Shown here in pieces: positions 1 to 10,855 of a stretch of 64,000 nt of DNA. Source of the stretch: Pseudomonadales bacterium (GTDB taxonomy: Bacteria > Pseudomonadota > Gammaproteobacteria > Pseudomonadales > Azotimanducaceae); NCBI GenBank assembly GCA_019634925.1, contig JAHCAL010000002.1, positions 310,001 through 374,000 on the forward strand, written 5' to 3'. Made by a program: the position numbers and the translations under genes. Each line of letters starts with the position of its first letter. Positions within the stretch are counted from its first letter, which is position 1. A model generated the notes under the pieces. That model was given only the letters and a program-made list of their open reading frames with translations. It was not told the DNA's origin and made no database searches.

Positions 1-762
1 GGCATCCGGGTCCGCGGCTCGGACGCAGCCCGGCAGGTCGGCGAGCGCGTAACGCGTGTTGTACGGCGCCGGCGCGATCCACGGCGGATGTGGACGGACC
101 AGCGAGAGGTGCGCCATCCAGCCGGGTGCTGCGTCGGGCAGCGCACCGGCGTGCTGTTCGCCGATCCAGTCGAGCAGCGCGTCCACCATGAACCGTGTGT
201 CGGAGTGTTCGGCGGCAAAGCGCAGCGGGCGCGGCTGTCCGGCCGCCTGCCAGCGGGGATCTTCGTCGCGCATCAGGTAGGTGAACTGCGCGTCGTCGGG
301 CAGCCCGTCGTAGCCGCGCGCGGCGAGCCACTCGCGCCAGCGCGTGCAATCGGTGCCCATGGGCAGGACGTGGTCCATACCGGGCAGCGGTCCTTCGTCG
401 GTCAGCATGAACGGATGATCGGCGGGAAACTCGCGCGGATCGCGCGCCGTGTGCGTGTAGCCGAACAGGGCCGGCGCATAACCCGCCGCCCGCGCTTCCA
501 GCGCCCAGTTGGTGAAGCGCCGGTCGAGCGGCGTGCCGTTGGTGCCGCAGCGATGGTTCAGCAGGTACATGCCGGTATGGATCGACGCCCGGCTGGGGCC
601 GCACGGCACCGCGTTCGCATAGTGTGCGGAGAACTGTGCCGCGTCGCCCGCGAAGGCGTCGAGATGCGGCGTCTGCACGAGCGGATGACCGAGCCGCGAC
701 AGGCAGTCGCCCCGCCACTGGTCGACGGTGATGAACAGGACGTTGCGCAGATCCTGGCGCAT
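1..762 (-). CDS. Sulfatase (type I, formylglycine family), 3' part outside window
   Basis: Reads without a stop from an ATG at 762 to the window edge (254 codons seen). Residues 54-58 are C-G-P-S-R, the CxPSR signature whose Cys is converted to formylglycine in type I sulfatases. An early Asp-containing metal-site stretch lies near residues 13-19, as in the alkaline phosphatase superfamily. No signal peptide is visible, so a cytoplasmic place is likely. Type I sulfatases hydrolyse sulfate esters, although some family members are phosphonate or phosphodiester hydrolases. The substrate cannot be read from this half protein. The gene is divergent from the CoA-transferase at 870. Confidence 0.85.
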   Translation of the reverse strand, partial: MRQDLRNVLFITVDQWRGDCLSRLGHPLVQTPHLDAFAGDAAQFSAHYANAVPCGPSRASIHTGMYLLNHRCGTNGTPLDRRFTNWALEARAAGYAPALFGYTHTARDPREFPADHPFMLTDEGPLPGMDHVLPMGTDCTRWREWLAARGYDGLPDDAQFTYLMRDEDPRWQAAGQPRPLRFAAEHSDTRFMVDALLDWIGEQHAGALPDAAPGWMAHLSLVRPHPPWIAPAPYNTRYALADLPGCVRAADPDA

Positions 763-811
763 GCACGCGCTCCCGGGCAGTTCGAGACGCCGACAGCCTA
801 GCACGATCGGA

Positions 812-840
812 TTGCGTCGGGCGCACCGGTCGGCTACAAC
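812..840 (+). promoter_or_regulatory. Candidate sigma70 promoter of the CoA-transferase gene
   Basis: TTGCGT (812-817), 17 bases, then TACAAC (835-840), in the short gap between the divergent sulfatase and CoA-transferase genes. Transcription would start about 20 bases before the ATG at 870. The call is by eye. Confidence 0.35.
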
Positions 841-869
841 CCTGTCGTGACCAGCAACTTGGAGCACAC

Positions 870-2054
870 ATGAGCAGCACGGGCCCTCTCGCAGGCATCC
901 GGGTGGTGGATCTCTCGGTGATGATCTCCGGCCCGCTCGCCGGGATGATGCTGGCCGACCAGGGCGCGGACGTGATCAAGGTCGAGTCACCCGGGCTCGG
1001 CGACATCATGCGTTTCCTCGGCAGCAGCAAGGGCGGCGTGACCGGCATCTTCGTCAACAACAACCGTGGCAAGCGTTCGCTCGTGCTGGACCTCAAGAAG
1101 CCGAGCGGGGTCGAGGTTCTGAAGAAACTGGTCGCCGAGGCGGACGTCCTGATCCAGAACTTCCGCCCCGGTGCCATGGAGCGCCTCGGCCTCGGTTACG
1201 ACGATCTCGCGCGCATCAACCCCGACCTGATCTATACCTCGATTTCCGGCTACGGCCCCGACGGACCGTCCAGCCACCGGCGCGTCTACGACAACGTGAT
1301 CCAGGCGGCCTCCGGGCTCGCCGCGGTGCAGACGGACCCTGCCACCGGGATTCCTTCGATGTACCGGACGCTCGTCTGCGACAAGACCACGGCCTACACC
1401 GCGGCGCAGGCGATCACCGCCGCGCTCTACGCACGCGCGACCGGCAAGGCGCGCGGCCAGCACATCGTGCTGGCCATGCTCGACGCGGCCATCGCGTTCA
1501 TGTGGCCCGATTCCGCGATGGACGCGGTGCTGCTGGACGATGACGTGCGTCGCGCGCCGACCATCGGCGAGAACTACGCCGTGACCCGCCTCGCCGACGG
1601 CTTCGTGTCCGCCGGCGCGGTCACCGATGCGGAATTCAAGGGTCTCTGTGCAGCACTCGGACATCCGGAGATGGCCGAGGACCCGCGCTTCGCGACCACC
1701 GCCGCGCGCACCCAGCACATGCTCGACATGGTGACGCTGATGCGCCGGTACGCGGAGGAAACCACGGTCGGTCAGTTTCTGGCCGGTGCCGAGACCCACG
1801 ACGTACCGGCGTCGCCGATCCGGCGCCTCGAAGACCTGCCGGACGATCCGCAGGTCATGCACAACGCGGTGTTCGTGGAACGGGAACATCCGGCAGCGGG
1901 CCGCGTGCGAGAGCCGAGACCCGCCGCGCGCCTGTCGGCAACGCCACAACGTGTCGGTGCGCCGGCGCCCGGCTTCGGCGAGCACAGCGACGCGATCGTG
2001 CGGGAGCTCGGCCTCGACCCCGCGGCACTGCGCGCTGCCGGCGTCATTCACTGA
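870..2054 (+). CDS. CaiB/BaiF family (class III) CoA-transferase
   Basis: 394 residues, a usual length for family III CoA-transferases, which move CoA between carboxylic acids in the cytoplasm. The N-terminal block (GPLAG...VDLS...KVE) and an Asp at residue 171 in a DKTT context match the family; that Asp forms the aspartyl-CoA thioester in formyl-CoA transferase. A GGAG lies before the ATG. The substrate is unknown. Many family members act on carnitine, bile acids, or racemise 2-methylacyl-CoA, which would fit the other CoA-linked catabolic genes in the window. Confidence 0.9.
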   Translation: MSSTGPLAGIRVVDLSVMISGPLAGMMLADQGADVIKVESPGLGDIMRFLGSSKGGVTGIFVNNNRGKRSLVLDLKKPSGVEVLKKLVAEADVLIQNFRPGAMERLGLGYDDLARINPDLIYTSISGYGPDGPSSHRRVYDNVIQAASGLAAVQTDPATGIPSMYRTLVCDKTTAYTAAQAITAALYARATGKARGQHIVLAMLDAAIAFMWPDSAMDAVLLDDDVRRAPTIGENYAVTRLADGFVSAGAVTDAEFKGLCAALGHPEMAEDPRFATTAARTQHMLDMVTLMRRYAEETTVGQFLAGAETHDVPASPIRRLEDLPDDPQVMHNAVFVEREHPAAGRVREPRPAARLSATPQRVGAPAPGFGEHSDAIVRELGLDPAALRAAGVIH

Positions 2055-2135
2055 TCGGCCAGTGAGGGAAACTTTCCGGCCAGTCCGACACTCAGACCCT
2101 ACACCCATCGTCGACCAGAAGAAGGAGATCCGTCG

Positions 2136-2981
2136 ATGCGACCTGCACGCATTCTCACCCTGATACTGTCCGCCACCGCGATGCTGAGCGCACCACTCAC
2201 ACACGCAGATACGGTGCTGACCGAAGTGGTCGCCGGCGACTGGCGCAAGGCCGAGGACAGCGCCCGTGACCCGGCGCGCCACCCGGTCGAATCGCTGACG
2301 TTCTGGGGCCTCGCCCCCGGCATGAACATCCTCGAAGTCCAGCCGGGCGGCGGCTGGTGGACCGACATCCTGGCGCCGTACGCGCAGCGCACCGGTGGCA
2401 GATTCGCGGTCACCGGCGCCGACCTCGATGATCCCGATCTCTCCGAACGCGCGCGCGAGGCACGTGCCGCCACCGCCAGGACGTTCGCGGATCGCGCGGC
2501 CTTGTACGGACCCGTCGAGATACTCAACTGGGGTCCGCGTGCAGCGCCGCTCGCCGCCGACCAGTTCGACCTGGTACTCGTGTCGCGTGCGTTCCACGGC
2601 TGGATGCGCGGCGAAGGGCTGGTGGAACGGTATCTCGGCCAGCTGTACACCGCGCTCAAACCCGGCGGCATGCTCGCCATCGAACAGCACCGCGCGAACC
2701 CCGGCGAGCAGGACCCGGGTGCCGCCAGCGGCTACGTCACCGAGGACTACCTGATCGGCCGCGTGGAAGCCGCCGGCTTCCGGCTGGACGGTCGCTCCGA
2801 AGTCAACGCGAACCCCAAGGATACCAAGGACCACCCGTTCGGTGTCTGGACGCTCCCGCCGACCCGGATGAACGCACCGTATGGATCGACGGAGCCGCCG
2901 GATCCGAACTTCGATCGCTCACGTTACGATGCGATCGGCGAATCGGACCGGATGACGCTGCGCTTCGTCAAACCGCAGTGA
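2136..2981 (+). CDS. Exported class I SAM-dependent methyltransferase-like protein
   Basis: 281 residues. Residues 1-25 form a signal peptide (basic start, hydrophobic core, A-D-A-type cut site after THA), so the product is predicted periplasmic, which is odd for a SAM-binding fold. The core keeps a motif-I-like block (LEVQPGGGWW) after a RHPVE segment, and the C-terminus ends in a conserved IGESDRMTLRF block. It is clearly paralogous to the unexported protein at 16733-17473. AAGGAG lies 8 bases before the ATG. Function is not known; whether it methylates at all outside the cytoplasm is doubtful. Confidence 0.75.
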   Translation: MRPARILTLILSATAMLSAPLTHADTVLTEVVAGDWRKAEDSARDPARHPVESLTFWGLAPGMNILEVQPGGGWWTDILAPYAQRTGGRFAVTGADLDDPDLSERAREARAATARTFADRAALYGPVEILNWGPRAAPLAADQFDLVLVSRAFHGWMRGEGLVERYLGQLYTALKPGGMLAIEQHRANPGEQDPGAASGYVTEDYLIGRVEAAGFRLDGRSEVNANPKDTKDHPFGVWTLPPTRMNAPYGSTEPPDPNFDRSRYDAIGESDRMTLRFVKPQ

Positions 2982-3019
2982 CTGTGCGCTGACGCGACGG
3001 CACGGCCCGGAGCCCGCCC

Positions 3020-4036
3020 ATGAAGCGAATCGTCCTCTGTGCCGACGGCACCTGGAACTCGCCCGAGACCGACACGCCCACCCACGTGATGCGTCTCGCC
3101 CGCGGTATCGCGCCGATGGATACCGCGGGGAACAAGCAGGTGGTGTTCTACGACTGGGGCATCGGCAGCGACGGCGACCGGCTGAAAGGCGGGCTGACCG
3201 GCAGCGGCATCGACCGGAACATCATGGATTGTTACCGCTTCCTCGTTCACAACTACGAAGACGGCGATGCGATCTACCTGTTCGGGTTCAGCCGGGGCGC
3301 CTACACGGTCCGGTCCCTGGGCGGATTCATTCGCAACTGTGGCGTGCTGCGGCGCGACTGCGCAGCACATATACCCGAGGCATTCGAGTTGTACCGGCGC
3401 CGCCCGAAGTCCTCGGCGCCCGATGCTCCCGCCGCCAAGGCATTCCGCGCACGCTACGCGGTGGCGGACCGCACCGCCATTCACTTCGTGGGGGTCTGGG
3501 ATACGGTGGGCGCGCTCGGTATCCCGGCACCGTTCATCGGCACGCTGGGCGAAGCGCGCTACCTGTTCCACGACACCGAGCCGAGCAGCATCGTGCGGCA
3601 CGCGCGGCACGCCGTCGCCATCGACGAAAACCGGCTCGACTTCGAGCCGGCGCTCTGGACCGACAAACCGGGCGTCGACATCCAGCAGGTCTGGTTCGCG
3701 GGTGTCCATTCCGATGTCGGCGGCGGCTATGCCGACCGCGGCCTGGGCGATTTTTCGGCTGCGTGGATGGTGCGGGAAGCCGAGGCGTGCGGGCTGCGTT
3801 TCGCCGCGCACTTCATCGGCGACCTGAAACCGGACTGCCGCGGCAAGCAGCACAACGAATACACCGGCGCCTACCGCGTGCTGCGACGCGGCACGGTGCG
3901 CACTGTCGCACCGAAGCTGCACCGCAGCGTGCGCCAGCGCTTGGATGCCCTCGGCCATGAGTACCGGAGCCCGGCATTGCGGCGCCTGCTCGATTCGGTC
4001 GGCGGCGACTGGGGACAGATCGAACTGGTCGAATGA
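3020..4036 (+). CDS. DUF2235 alpha/beta-hydrolase (Tle1-like phospholipase fold)
   Basis: 338 residues, about the length of a bare DUF2235 domain. The nucleophile motif G-F-S-R-G is clear near residue 93, an Asp lies in GVWDTVG and a H-S-D-V-G-G-G block follows, as in the Tle1 catalytic core. DUF2235 proteins include T6SS phospholipase effectors, but no VgrG, immunity or adaptor gene is adjacent, there is no signal peptide, and the opening block (CADGTWN) is that of the widespread housekeeping type. It follows the methyltransferase-like gene by 38 bases and may be co-transcribed. The role is unresolved. Confidence 0.8.
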   Translation: MKRIVLCADGTWNSPETDTPTHVMRLARGIAPMDTAGNKQVVFYDWGIGSDGDRLKGGLTGSGIDRNIMDCYRFLVHNYEDGDAIYLFGFSRGAYTVRSLGGFIRNCGVLRRDCAAHIPEAFELYRRRPKSSAPDAPAAKAFRARYAVADRTAIHFVGVWDTVGALGIPAPFIGTLGEARYLFHDTEPSSIVRHARHAVAIDENRLDFEPALWTDKPGVDIQQVWFAGVHSDVGGGYADRGLGDFSAAWMVREAEACGLRFAAHFIGDLKPDCRGKQHNEYTGAYRVLRRGTVRTVAPKLHRSVRQRLDALGHEYRSPALRRLLDSVGGDWGQIELVE

Positions 4037-4085
4037 CTGGCCGACCGCCCCCCGCCTTTCAAGCCTGGTGCTTCAAATTCATTCG

Positions 4086-4466
4086 TCAAATCCGGTCGCG
4101 CCCGAACAGGGCGTTGCGACGCGCGTACTGCCAGGTCAGGAAGGCGAGCAGGACGCCGAGCACGACGAACAGCGGCTCGAACGCACCGCCGAGGATCTCT
4201 CGGTAACGCTTGGCCCAGAACAGGGCGAAGATCACGTGCGCAGTCAGCAGGAACCCGCTCCAGAAGAGTATGTTCTTGGCCCAGGCGCGGCCTGCGAGGC
4301 CGTGCCACGCCAGGTTGCCGGCGAGTACGGCGACGGCGAGGATTCCGGTCGGGATGATGAAATGCCGGCCGATCAGGAACGTCTGCAGCACACCGACGAA
4401 CGCCGCAGCCGCAATGACCGCGAACAGCCAGTCGAACGTGTGCGCGAGCGTCAGCCGGTCGCGCAC
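4086..4466 (-). CDS. Small integral membrane protein
   Basis: 126 residues starting at a GTG, with four hydrophobic segments (about residues 10-32, 37-55, 64-84 and 92-112), so a small four-helix inner-membrane protein. Only 6 bases separate it from the upstream monooxygenase stop, so the two are almost surely translated from one mRNA. I recognise no family. A membrane partner or an export/uptake aid for the monooxygenase substrate would be pure inference. Confidence 0.7.
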   Translation of the reverse strand: MRDRLTLAHTFDWLFAVIAAAAFVGVLQTFLIGRHFIIPTGILAVAVLAGNLAWHGLAGRAWAKNILFWSGFLLTAHVIFALFWAKRYREILGGAFEPLFVVLGVLLAFLTWQYARRNALFGRDRI

Positions 4467-4472
4467 GGTCGT

Positions 4473-5993
<1,521 letters not shown>

Positions 5994-6094
5994 GCTGCTG
6001 ACTCCGTACGGCCTCGTGCCGCCTCCTGCCTGCCCGCGCGCCCGCGGAGTTGCGTAGAATGGCGGGCTTCCCGATTGCTTTGGTCCCGAACTAT

Positions 6095-7480
6095 ATGTCG
6101 TACGACGCTCCGGACGCCAGCCGCCGCCCCCTCACCCGCGCCCAGCTCGTTCTGTTCGGCCTGCCGGAATTCGCCGTCTATCTCGCGGTGATCCCGGTCT
6201 CCCTGTACCTGCCGCTGTTCTACTCGCGCGATCTCGGGCTCGACATCGCCCTGATCGGGCTGCTCCTGATGGCGGCCCGGATCAGCGACGTGATCACCGA
6301 TCCCCTGATCGGCGCGCTGAGCGATCGCACCCGCGGTCGCTTCGGCCGGCGCAAGCCGTGGATGGCAGCGGGCGTACCGCTCATGATGGTCGCCACCTGG
6401 CAGCTCTTCGCGCCGTCCGGCGCGGTCGGCAACGTGCACCTGCTGGTCTGGTCGATGCTGCTCTGGTTCGGCTGGACCATGATCAACATCCCGTACTACG
6501 CATGGGGCGCCGAACTCTCCGACGATTTCGACGAGCGCACGCGCATCACCGGCTGGCGCCAGTTCTTCGGCTACACGGGTAATCTGAGCGTTCTGGTCGT
6601 GCCGGTGGTGGCCGCGCAGGTCACCGGTTACGGCGCGGTGGCGAGCGAGGCGCTGGTGATCATCAGCGCGATGGCGCTGGTACTGCTCCCACTCCTGGTC
6701 GGAACCACGCTATGGAAGCTCCCGGAGCGGGCCACGGTGCCGACCACTCCGCAACCGATCCTGCGCAATCTCGGCATCATGCGCCGCAATGGCTCGTTCC
6801 TGGTGCTGTTCGCCGGGTTCACGCTGATGTCGCTAGGCACGACCATGATCGGCGCTCTGTTCATGCTGTTCACCACGTTCGCGATGGAACTCGAACGCCA
6901 CGCCCAGCCGATCCTGCTCGCCTATTTCGCCGTGAACATCGTCGGGCTGCCGTTCTGGGTGTGGCTCTCGCACCGGATCGGCAAGCGCGAAACCTGGATG
7001 ATCGGTACCGGCATCATGGCGCTCGCCACGCCAGCCTACCTGCTGCTCTCGCCGGGGGACATCGTACCCTTCGTGCTCATCACGGCGGTGATCGGCTTCG
7101 CCGGCGGCAACTACCTCGCGCTTTCCACATCGATGAAGGCGGACGTCATCGAACTGGCCGCCCGGCGCAGCCGCGACAACGTCGCCGGCGCATACATGGC
7201 GGTGTGGTCGCTCGGCTCCAAGGCCACCCAGGCGCTGGCGGTGGGCATCGCCCTGCCAGTGCTCGGACTGTTCGGCTTCGATCCACGCGCGGAAAACGGT
7301 CCGGCGGAGATCGATGCATTGCGCTACTCCATCGCGTTGCTGCCGCCACTCACGTACGTGCTCGCGATCGCCATCATCCTGCGCTACCCGGTCAGCAAGT
7401 CGCGACTCGAGCGGCTGCGGCACGCTTACCAGCGCCGCGACGCCCGACGTGCGGTCAGCCTGGCACAGCCGGCACGCTGA
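6095..7480 (+). CDS. MFS transporter, glycoside-pentoside-hexuronide (MelB-like) type
   Basis: 461 residues, about 12 hydrophobic segments. It carries the family block ISDVITDPLIGALSDRTRGRFGRRKPW after the second helix, typical of cation-coupled GPH sugar porters. An upstream in-frame ATG at 6059 with GGAG before it is possible, but a TAGAAT -10-like box lies at 6055-6060, which would place the transcript start beyond 6059, and the 6095 start gives a normal short N-terminus. Its end overlaps the convergent lactonase gene by 26 bases. Proximity to the sugar-acid cassette suggests uptake of that substrate, as inference. Confidence 0.85.
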   Translation: MSYDAPDASRRPLTRAQLVLFGLPEFAVYLAVIPVSLYLPLFYSRDLGLDIALIGLLLMAARISDVITDPLIGALSDRTRGRFGRRKPWMAAGVPLMMVATWQLFAPSGAVGNVHLLVWSMLLWFGWTMINIPYYAWGAELSDDFDERTRITGWRQFFGYTGNLSVLVVPVVAAQVTGYGAVASEALVIISAMALVLLPLLVGTTLWKLPERATVPTTPQPILRNLGIMRRNGSFLVLFAGFTLMSLGTTMIGALFMLFTTFAMELERHAQPILLAYFAVNIVGLPFWVWLSHRIGKRETWMIGTGIMALATPAYLLLSPGDIVPFVLITAVIGFAGGNYLALSTSMKADVIELAARRSRDNVAGAYMAVWSLGSKATQALAVGIALPVLGLFGFDPRAENGPAEIDALRYSIALLPPLTYVLAIAIILRYPVSKSRLERLRHAYQRRDARRAVSLAQPAR

Positions 7481-8492
7481 GCACACAGACCGGCGCCGGG
7501 CACGCGACCCGCGCGACCGGCCCCGCACCGGTCCCGAACCGGGCCAGCTCGAATGCGCACAGCGTGCCGGCGTCACGACTCGCCACGATCGCATGGCCGC
7601 CGATCACGGCAAAGTGCCGGGGATGCGGGTCACACGGCTGGATCAGCGGCGGCCCGATCCGACCGCTCCGTTCGTCGATGGCATACGCGACGAGCGAATC
7701 GACGCCGCGGTTGCTTGCAACCAGGCAGCGGCCGCCGGCGGCCAACGCAATGCTGCCGGCGGTCGACACGATCGGCCGCTGACCCGGTGTGACTCGCGGC
7801 ACCTCCGGGAGCGTTGCCACGCGCTGTACCACGCTGCCCGAATCAAGCAGGTCCACGTGGTTGGACAGCTCGTTCAGGACGTAGCTGCGACCGACCGCAT
7901 CGATGGCCAGCTGCCGGGGCCCGCTGCCGGGTTCGAGCGTAAAGCGCCCGCGCAGCGCGCCCGATACCGGATCGAGCCGATGGACACAGTCGAGTCCGAG
8001 GTCCGGTACCAGCAGTTCGCCCGCATGAAAATAGACGCCGTGCGGATGGGCGGCAGCCTGCCGGGGATGCGGACCGCGGCCCTCGAACCGGACCACGTTG
8101 ACCCGCTCCAGGCCCGGCCCCGTACCGACCCGGAACAGGCCTACGCTCGCGCCCGAATAGTTCGCGACCGCGAGCCGGTCGCCCGCAACCGCGACGTGGC
8201 ATGGATCCGCGCCGCCACTGCCGACCAGTTCCAAGAGCTCCAGGCGATCGCCAGCGATCCGGTAGCGGGCCACAGCGCCCTGCGGCGCGCCCGCGAAATC
8301 CGCGGTTTCGTGAACGGCAAAGACGTCGTTTCCTTCCTGGACCAGAAACGGCTGAATCAGAAACGACGGATTGTCCGCCACGACCGCGAGCGTCGGCGTG
8401 CCGAAGCGCGCGGCATCCGCATCCCAGGTGCATCGATAGATGCCTTCCGAGCCGGTGTTGCGCGTATAGGTGCCGATCAGCAGCGTGATCAT
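7455..8492 (-). CDS. Lactonase family beta-propeller (6-phosphogluconolactonase-like, YbhE/Pgl type)
   Basis: 345 residues from an ATG at 8492. The start MITLLIGTYTR and repeated blade motifs (VANYSGASVGLF, HPHGVYF, NELSNHVDLL) are those of the seven-bladed lactonase family that opens sugar-acid lactones. A reading frame runs upstream but has no family similarity, so the internal ATG is preferred. It is divergent from an amidohydrolase and close to KDPG aldolase and a sugar kinase, so it probably opens an aldonolactone for Entner-Doudoroff-type breakdown. Which lactone, phosphorylated or free, is unknown. Confidence 0.85.
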   Translation of the reverse strand: MITLLIGTYTRNTGSEGIYRCTWDADAARFGTPTLAVVADNPSFLIQPFLVQEGNDVFAVHETADFAGAPQGAVARYRIAGDRLELLELVGSGGADPCHVAVAGDRLAVANYSGASVGLFRVGTGPGLERVNVVRFEGRGPHPRQAAAHPHGVYFHAGELLVPDLGLDCVHRLDPVSGALRGRFTLEPGSGPRQLAIDAVGRSYVLNELSNHVDLLDSGSVVQRVATLPEVPRVTPGQRPIVSTAGSIALAAGGRCLVASNRGVDSLVAYAIDERSGRIGPPLIQPCDPHPRHFAVIGGHAIVASRDAGTLCAFELARFGTGAGPVARVACPAPVCVLSVPAVPG

Positions 8493-8585
8493 CGCCAGTA
8501 GTCCCCTGCCGTCCGGCCAGCGGTGATTGACCCACGGGCGACGGTATGCGGATGATCGCACCATTGGCAAGGCAGGACAGCAGCG

Positions 8586-9719
8586 ATGGCCAGGATCACG
8601 ATACAGGGCGGGCGGGTGATGGATCCCTTGGCCGGGACGGCCGAGCTGCGTCCTTTGCACATTCTCGACGGGCATATCGTGGACAGCCTGCCGGCGCCGC
8701 CCGACCGGCTGATAGATGTCGCTGGTGCATGGATCGCGCCGGGTTTCATCGACCTGCACACCCACGTCTTCAGCCATGGCCTGTTCGGGTCGGGCCTGGT
8801 GACCGCCGACCGGATCGGTGTCGAACAGGGTGTGGCGTGTGTGGTCGATGCGGGATCCGCCGGCGCCGCGACGATCGAAGGGTTCAACACCTACGTCATG
8901 CCGACACAGCGTACGTCCGTCTTCGCATTCATCAACATCGGATCGCCTGGACTACCGCACCTGACGGGCGGACATTCGTCACGGCCCGAATACTGCGATC
9001 TCGCCGCTACCGTCCGTGCGTTCGAGCGTCACGGCGAGTGGCTGGTCGGCGTCAAGATGCTCGCGTCGCAGAGCCATGCCGGCAGTTTCGGCATCGAGGC
9101 GATCAAGCTCGCGCGCAAGGCCGCCGAACTGGTCGGCAAACCGATGATGGTCCACATCGGCAATGCACCCCCGGTGATCGACGATGTACTGGATCTGCTG
9201 CGGCCCGGCGACATCGTCACCCACGCCTACCATGGCAAGACCGGCGGGGTGCTCGGCTACCGCGACCGGGTGATTCCGGCGTTTCGCGAAGCGGTCGAGC
9301 GGGGCGTGATCGTCGATCTCGGGCACGGACAATCGTCGTTCAGTTTCCGCACCTGTGAGATCGCCCTCGAGCAGGGCATGCCGGTGCACTGCATCAGCAC
9401 CGACCTGCACCGCGGCAGCCTCGCACGCCAGGCCGTCAGCCTGGCACGTACGATGTGCAAGATGCGCGCGCTCGGCTTCAGCCTGTTCGAGGTGATCCGC
9501 GCCGTCACGCGCGCGCCCGCCGACGCGATCGGCATCGGGTCGCGTGGTTTCGGTGACCTGTCGGTGGGTAGCCGCGCCCACGCGACCGTGTTCCTCGAGA
9601 TCGACGAGCCCTGGGAACTCGAGGATGCCGAAGGCGAACGCCGGATCGCGCCTTCACGAATCGAACCCGTCGGCGTCCTGATCGGCGACGCATGGTATGA
9701 ACGGAGCGCGCCGCTGTGA
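8586..9719 (+). CDS. Amidohydrolase/deacetylase family metallohydrolase (EF_0837 type)
   Basis: 377 residues. The first metal motif H-T-H follows GFIDL near residue 58, and VKMLAS, MVHIGNAP and HAYHG blocks carry the expected Lys and His ligands, as in dihydroorotase-like amidohydrolases. Proteins of this subgroup are found next to SelA-like PLP enzymes and KDPG-type aldolases in other bacteria, as here. A deacylase role on an N-acyl aminosugar acid is plausible by context but not shown. The stop overlaps the next gene's GTG start (GTGA at 9716-9719), meaning translational coupling. Confidence 0.85.
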   Translation: MARITIQGGRVMDPLAGTAELRPLHILDGHIVDSLPAPPDRLIDVAGAWIAPGFIDLHTHVFSHGLFGSGLVTADRIGVEQGVACVVDAGSAGAATIEGFNTYVMPTQRTSVFAFINIGSPGLPHLTGGHSSRPEYCDLAATVRAFERHGEWLVGVKMLASQSHAGSFGIEAIKLARKAAELVGKPMMVHIGNAPPVIDDVLDLLRPGDIVTHAYHGKTGGVLGYRDRVIPAFREAVERGVIVDLGHGQSSFSFRTCEIALEQGMPVHCISTDLHRGSLARQAVSLARTMCKMRALGFSLFEVIRAVTRAPADAIGIGSRGFGDLSVGSRAHATVFLEIDEPWELEDAEGERRIAPSRIEPVGVLIGDAWYERSAPL

Positions 9720-10843
9720 CGCGGCGCGACGAAGCGGCCGGCCCGTTCGCGACCCTGTCGGTGCCGACCGTCATCAACGCAGCGGGCAAGCTGACCGCGC
9801 TCGGCGGCAGCGCGCAGAGCCCTTCCGTGGCGGCAGCCCAGGCCGCGGCAGCCGGCGCACACGTGGATCTCGACCAGTTGCGGCGCGCCGCCGGAGCCCG
9901 CGTCGCGCAACTCGCCGGTGCGGAGGCGGGTTGTATCACCACCGGGGCCGCCGCCGGTATCTGCATTGCCGTCGCAGCCGTTCTGACCGGCACGGATCCG
10001 CGCCGGATCGCGGCCCTGCCCGGGCCATTGGACGGTCCGCGCGAGGTGCTGCTGCAGGCCGGGCACGACATCCACTTCGGGGCCACGGTCCTGCAGATGA
10101 TCCGCATCGGTGGCGGACACCCGGTGGTTGCCGGTTCGCGGGAAACAGTTCTGCCCGAAGACCTCGAGGACGCCATCGGACCGGGCACCGCGTGCCTGCT
10201 GTTCGTCCAGTCGCACCACTGCATCCAGGATCGGCGCGTGTCGCTGGAATCCATGATCGGGATCGCGCGTGGCGCCGGGCTGCCGCTGATCGTCGATGCT
10301 GCAGCAGAAACGGATCTGCGCCGCTACGTCGCCGCCGGCGCGGACCTGGTCTGCTACTCGGGGGGCAAGGCGATCGGCGGACCGACATCGGGCTTCCTGG
10401 TCGGCCGCGCGCCGCTCATCGAGGCCTGCGAACTGCAGGGCAGCGGCATCGCGCGTCCGATGAAGGTGGGCAAGGAACAGGTCATGGGACTGATGGCCGC
10501 ACTGGAGCGTTATCCGCCGCCCGAAACGTGGCGCGCGACCGGCGCGCGGCTGTTCGAGGCGCTCGCCGGAATACCCGGTCTGGAAGTGGCCTACGTGCCC
10601 GACCGCGCCGGCCGCGCCATCGAGCGGATCGGTGTACGCCCCGGCGCCCGTCCGTTCGAACCGGCGCAGCTCGCCCGCTTCCTGCACGACGGCGCGCCCA
10701 GCATTCGTACCCGCAATCATCAGCTGGGCGAAGGGTGGGTGCTGTTCGATCCGCGCGAACTCCGCGACGAACACGTTCCGGTCATCCGCGCGAGGGTCGC
10801 CGAGTTCGTCGATCAGCTCAGCAGCCCTGAGACAGGCCCCTGA
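9716..10843 (+). CDS. PLP-dependent D-glucosaminate-6-phosphate ammonia-lyase-like enzyme (SelA/DgaE type)
   Basis: 375 residues, GTG start overlapping the previous stop. The block GAEAGCITTGAAAG and a PLP-lysine at residue 218 in Y-S-G-G-K-A-I-G-G mark the SelA-related fold I group that includes DgaE, which turns D-glucosaminate 6-phosphate into 2-keto-3-deoxy-6-phosphogluconate plus ammonia. The gene order amidohydrolase-DgaE-like, with a KDPG aldolase facing it, supports that reaction. No PTS genes are seen here, unlike the enteric dga operon. True selenocysteine synthase is unlikely: the protein is shorter than SelA and there is no selB. Confidence 0.8.
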   Translation: MTRRDEAAGPFATLSVPTVINAAGKLTALGGSAQSPSVAAAQAAAAGAHVDLDQLRRAAGARVAQLAGAEAGCITTGAAAGICIAVAAVLTGTDPRRIAALPGPLDGPREVLLQAGHDIHFGATVLQMIRIGGGHPVVAGSRETVLPEDLEDAIGPGTACLLFVQSHHCIQDRRVSLESMIGIARGAGLPLIVDAAAETDLRRYVAAGADLVCYSGGKAIGGPTSGFLVGRAPLIEACELQGSGIARPMKVGKEQVMGLMAALERYPPPETWRATGARLFEALAGIPGLEVAYVPDRAGRAIERIGVRPGARPFEPAQLARFLHDGAPSIRTRNHQLGEGWVLFDPRELRDEHVPVIRARVAEFVDQLSSPETGP

Positions 10844-10855
10844 ACGGCCGCTACT

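Noticed and set aside
987..2834. Long open frames antisense to real genes, here and at 3871-5673, 9257-10774, 12941-14434, 32431-35922 and 53065-55929
   Set aside because: High GC leaves few stops in antisense frames. The translations are Arg/Gly/His-rich without family motifs, and the plus-strand or alternative-frame genes show clear catalytic motifs.
3020..4036. Type VI secretion effector-immunity locus
   Set aside because: No VgrG, Hcp, PAAR, adaptor or immunity gene lies on either side.
8493..8777. Longer N-terminus for the lactonase
   Set aside because: The extra residues have no similarity to the family and are Arg/Pro-rich noise; the ATG at 8492 gives the normal start.
9716..10843. 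Selenocysteine synthase (selA)
   Set aside because: Shorter than SelA, with no selB or tRNA-Sec nearby and a sugar-acid context; fits the DgaE-like group instead.
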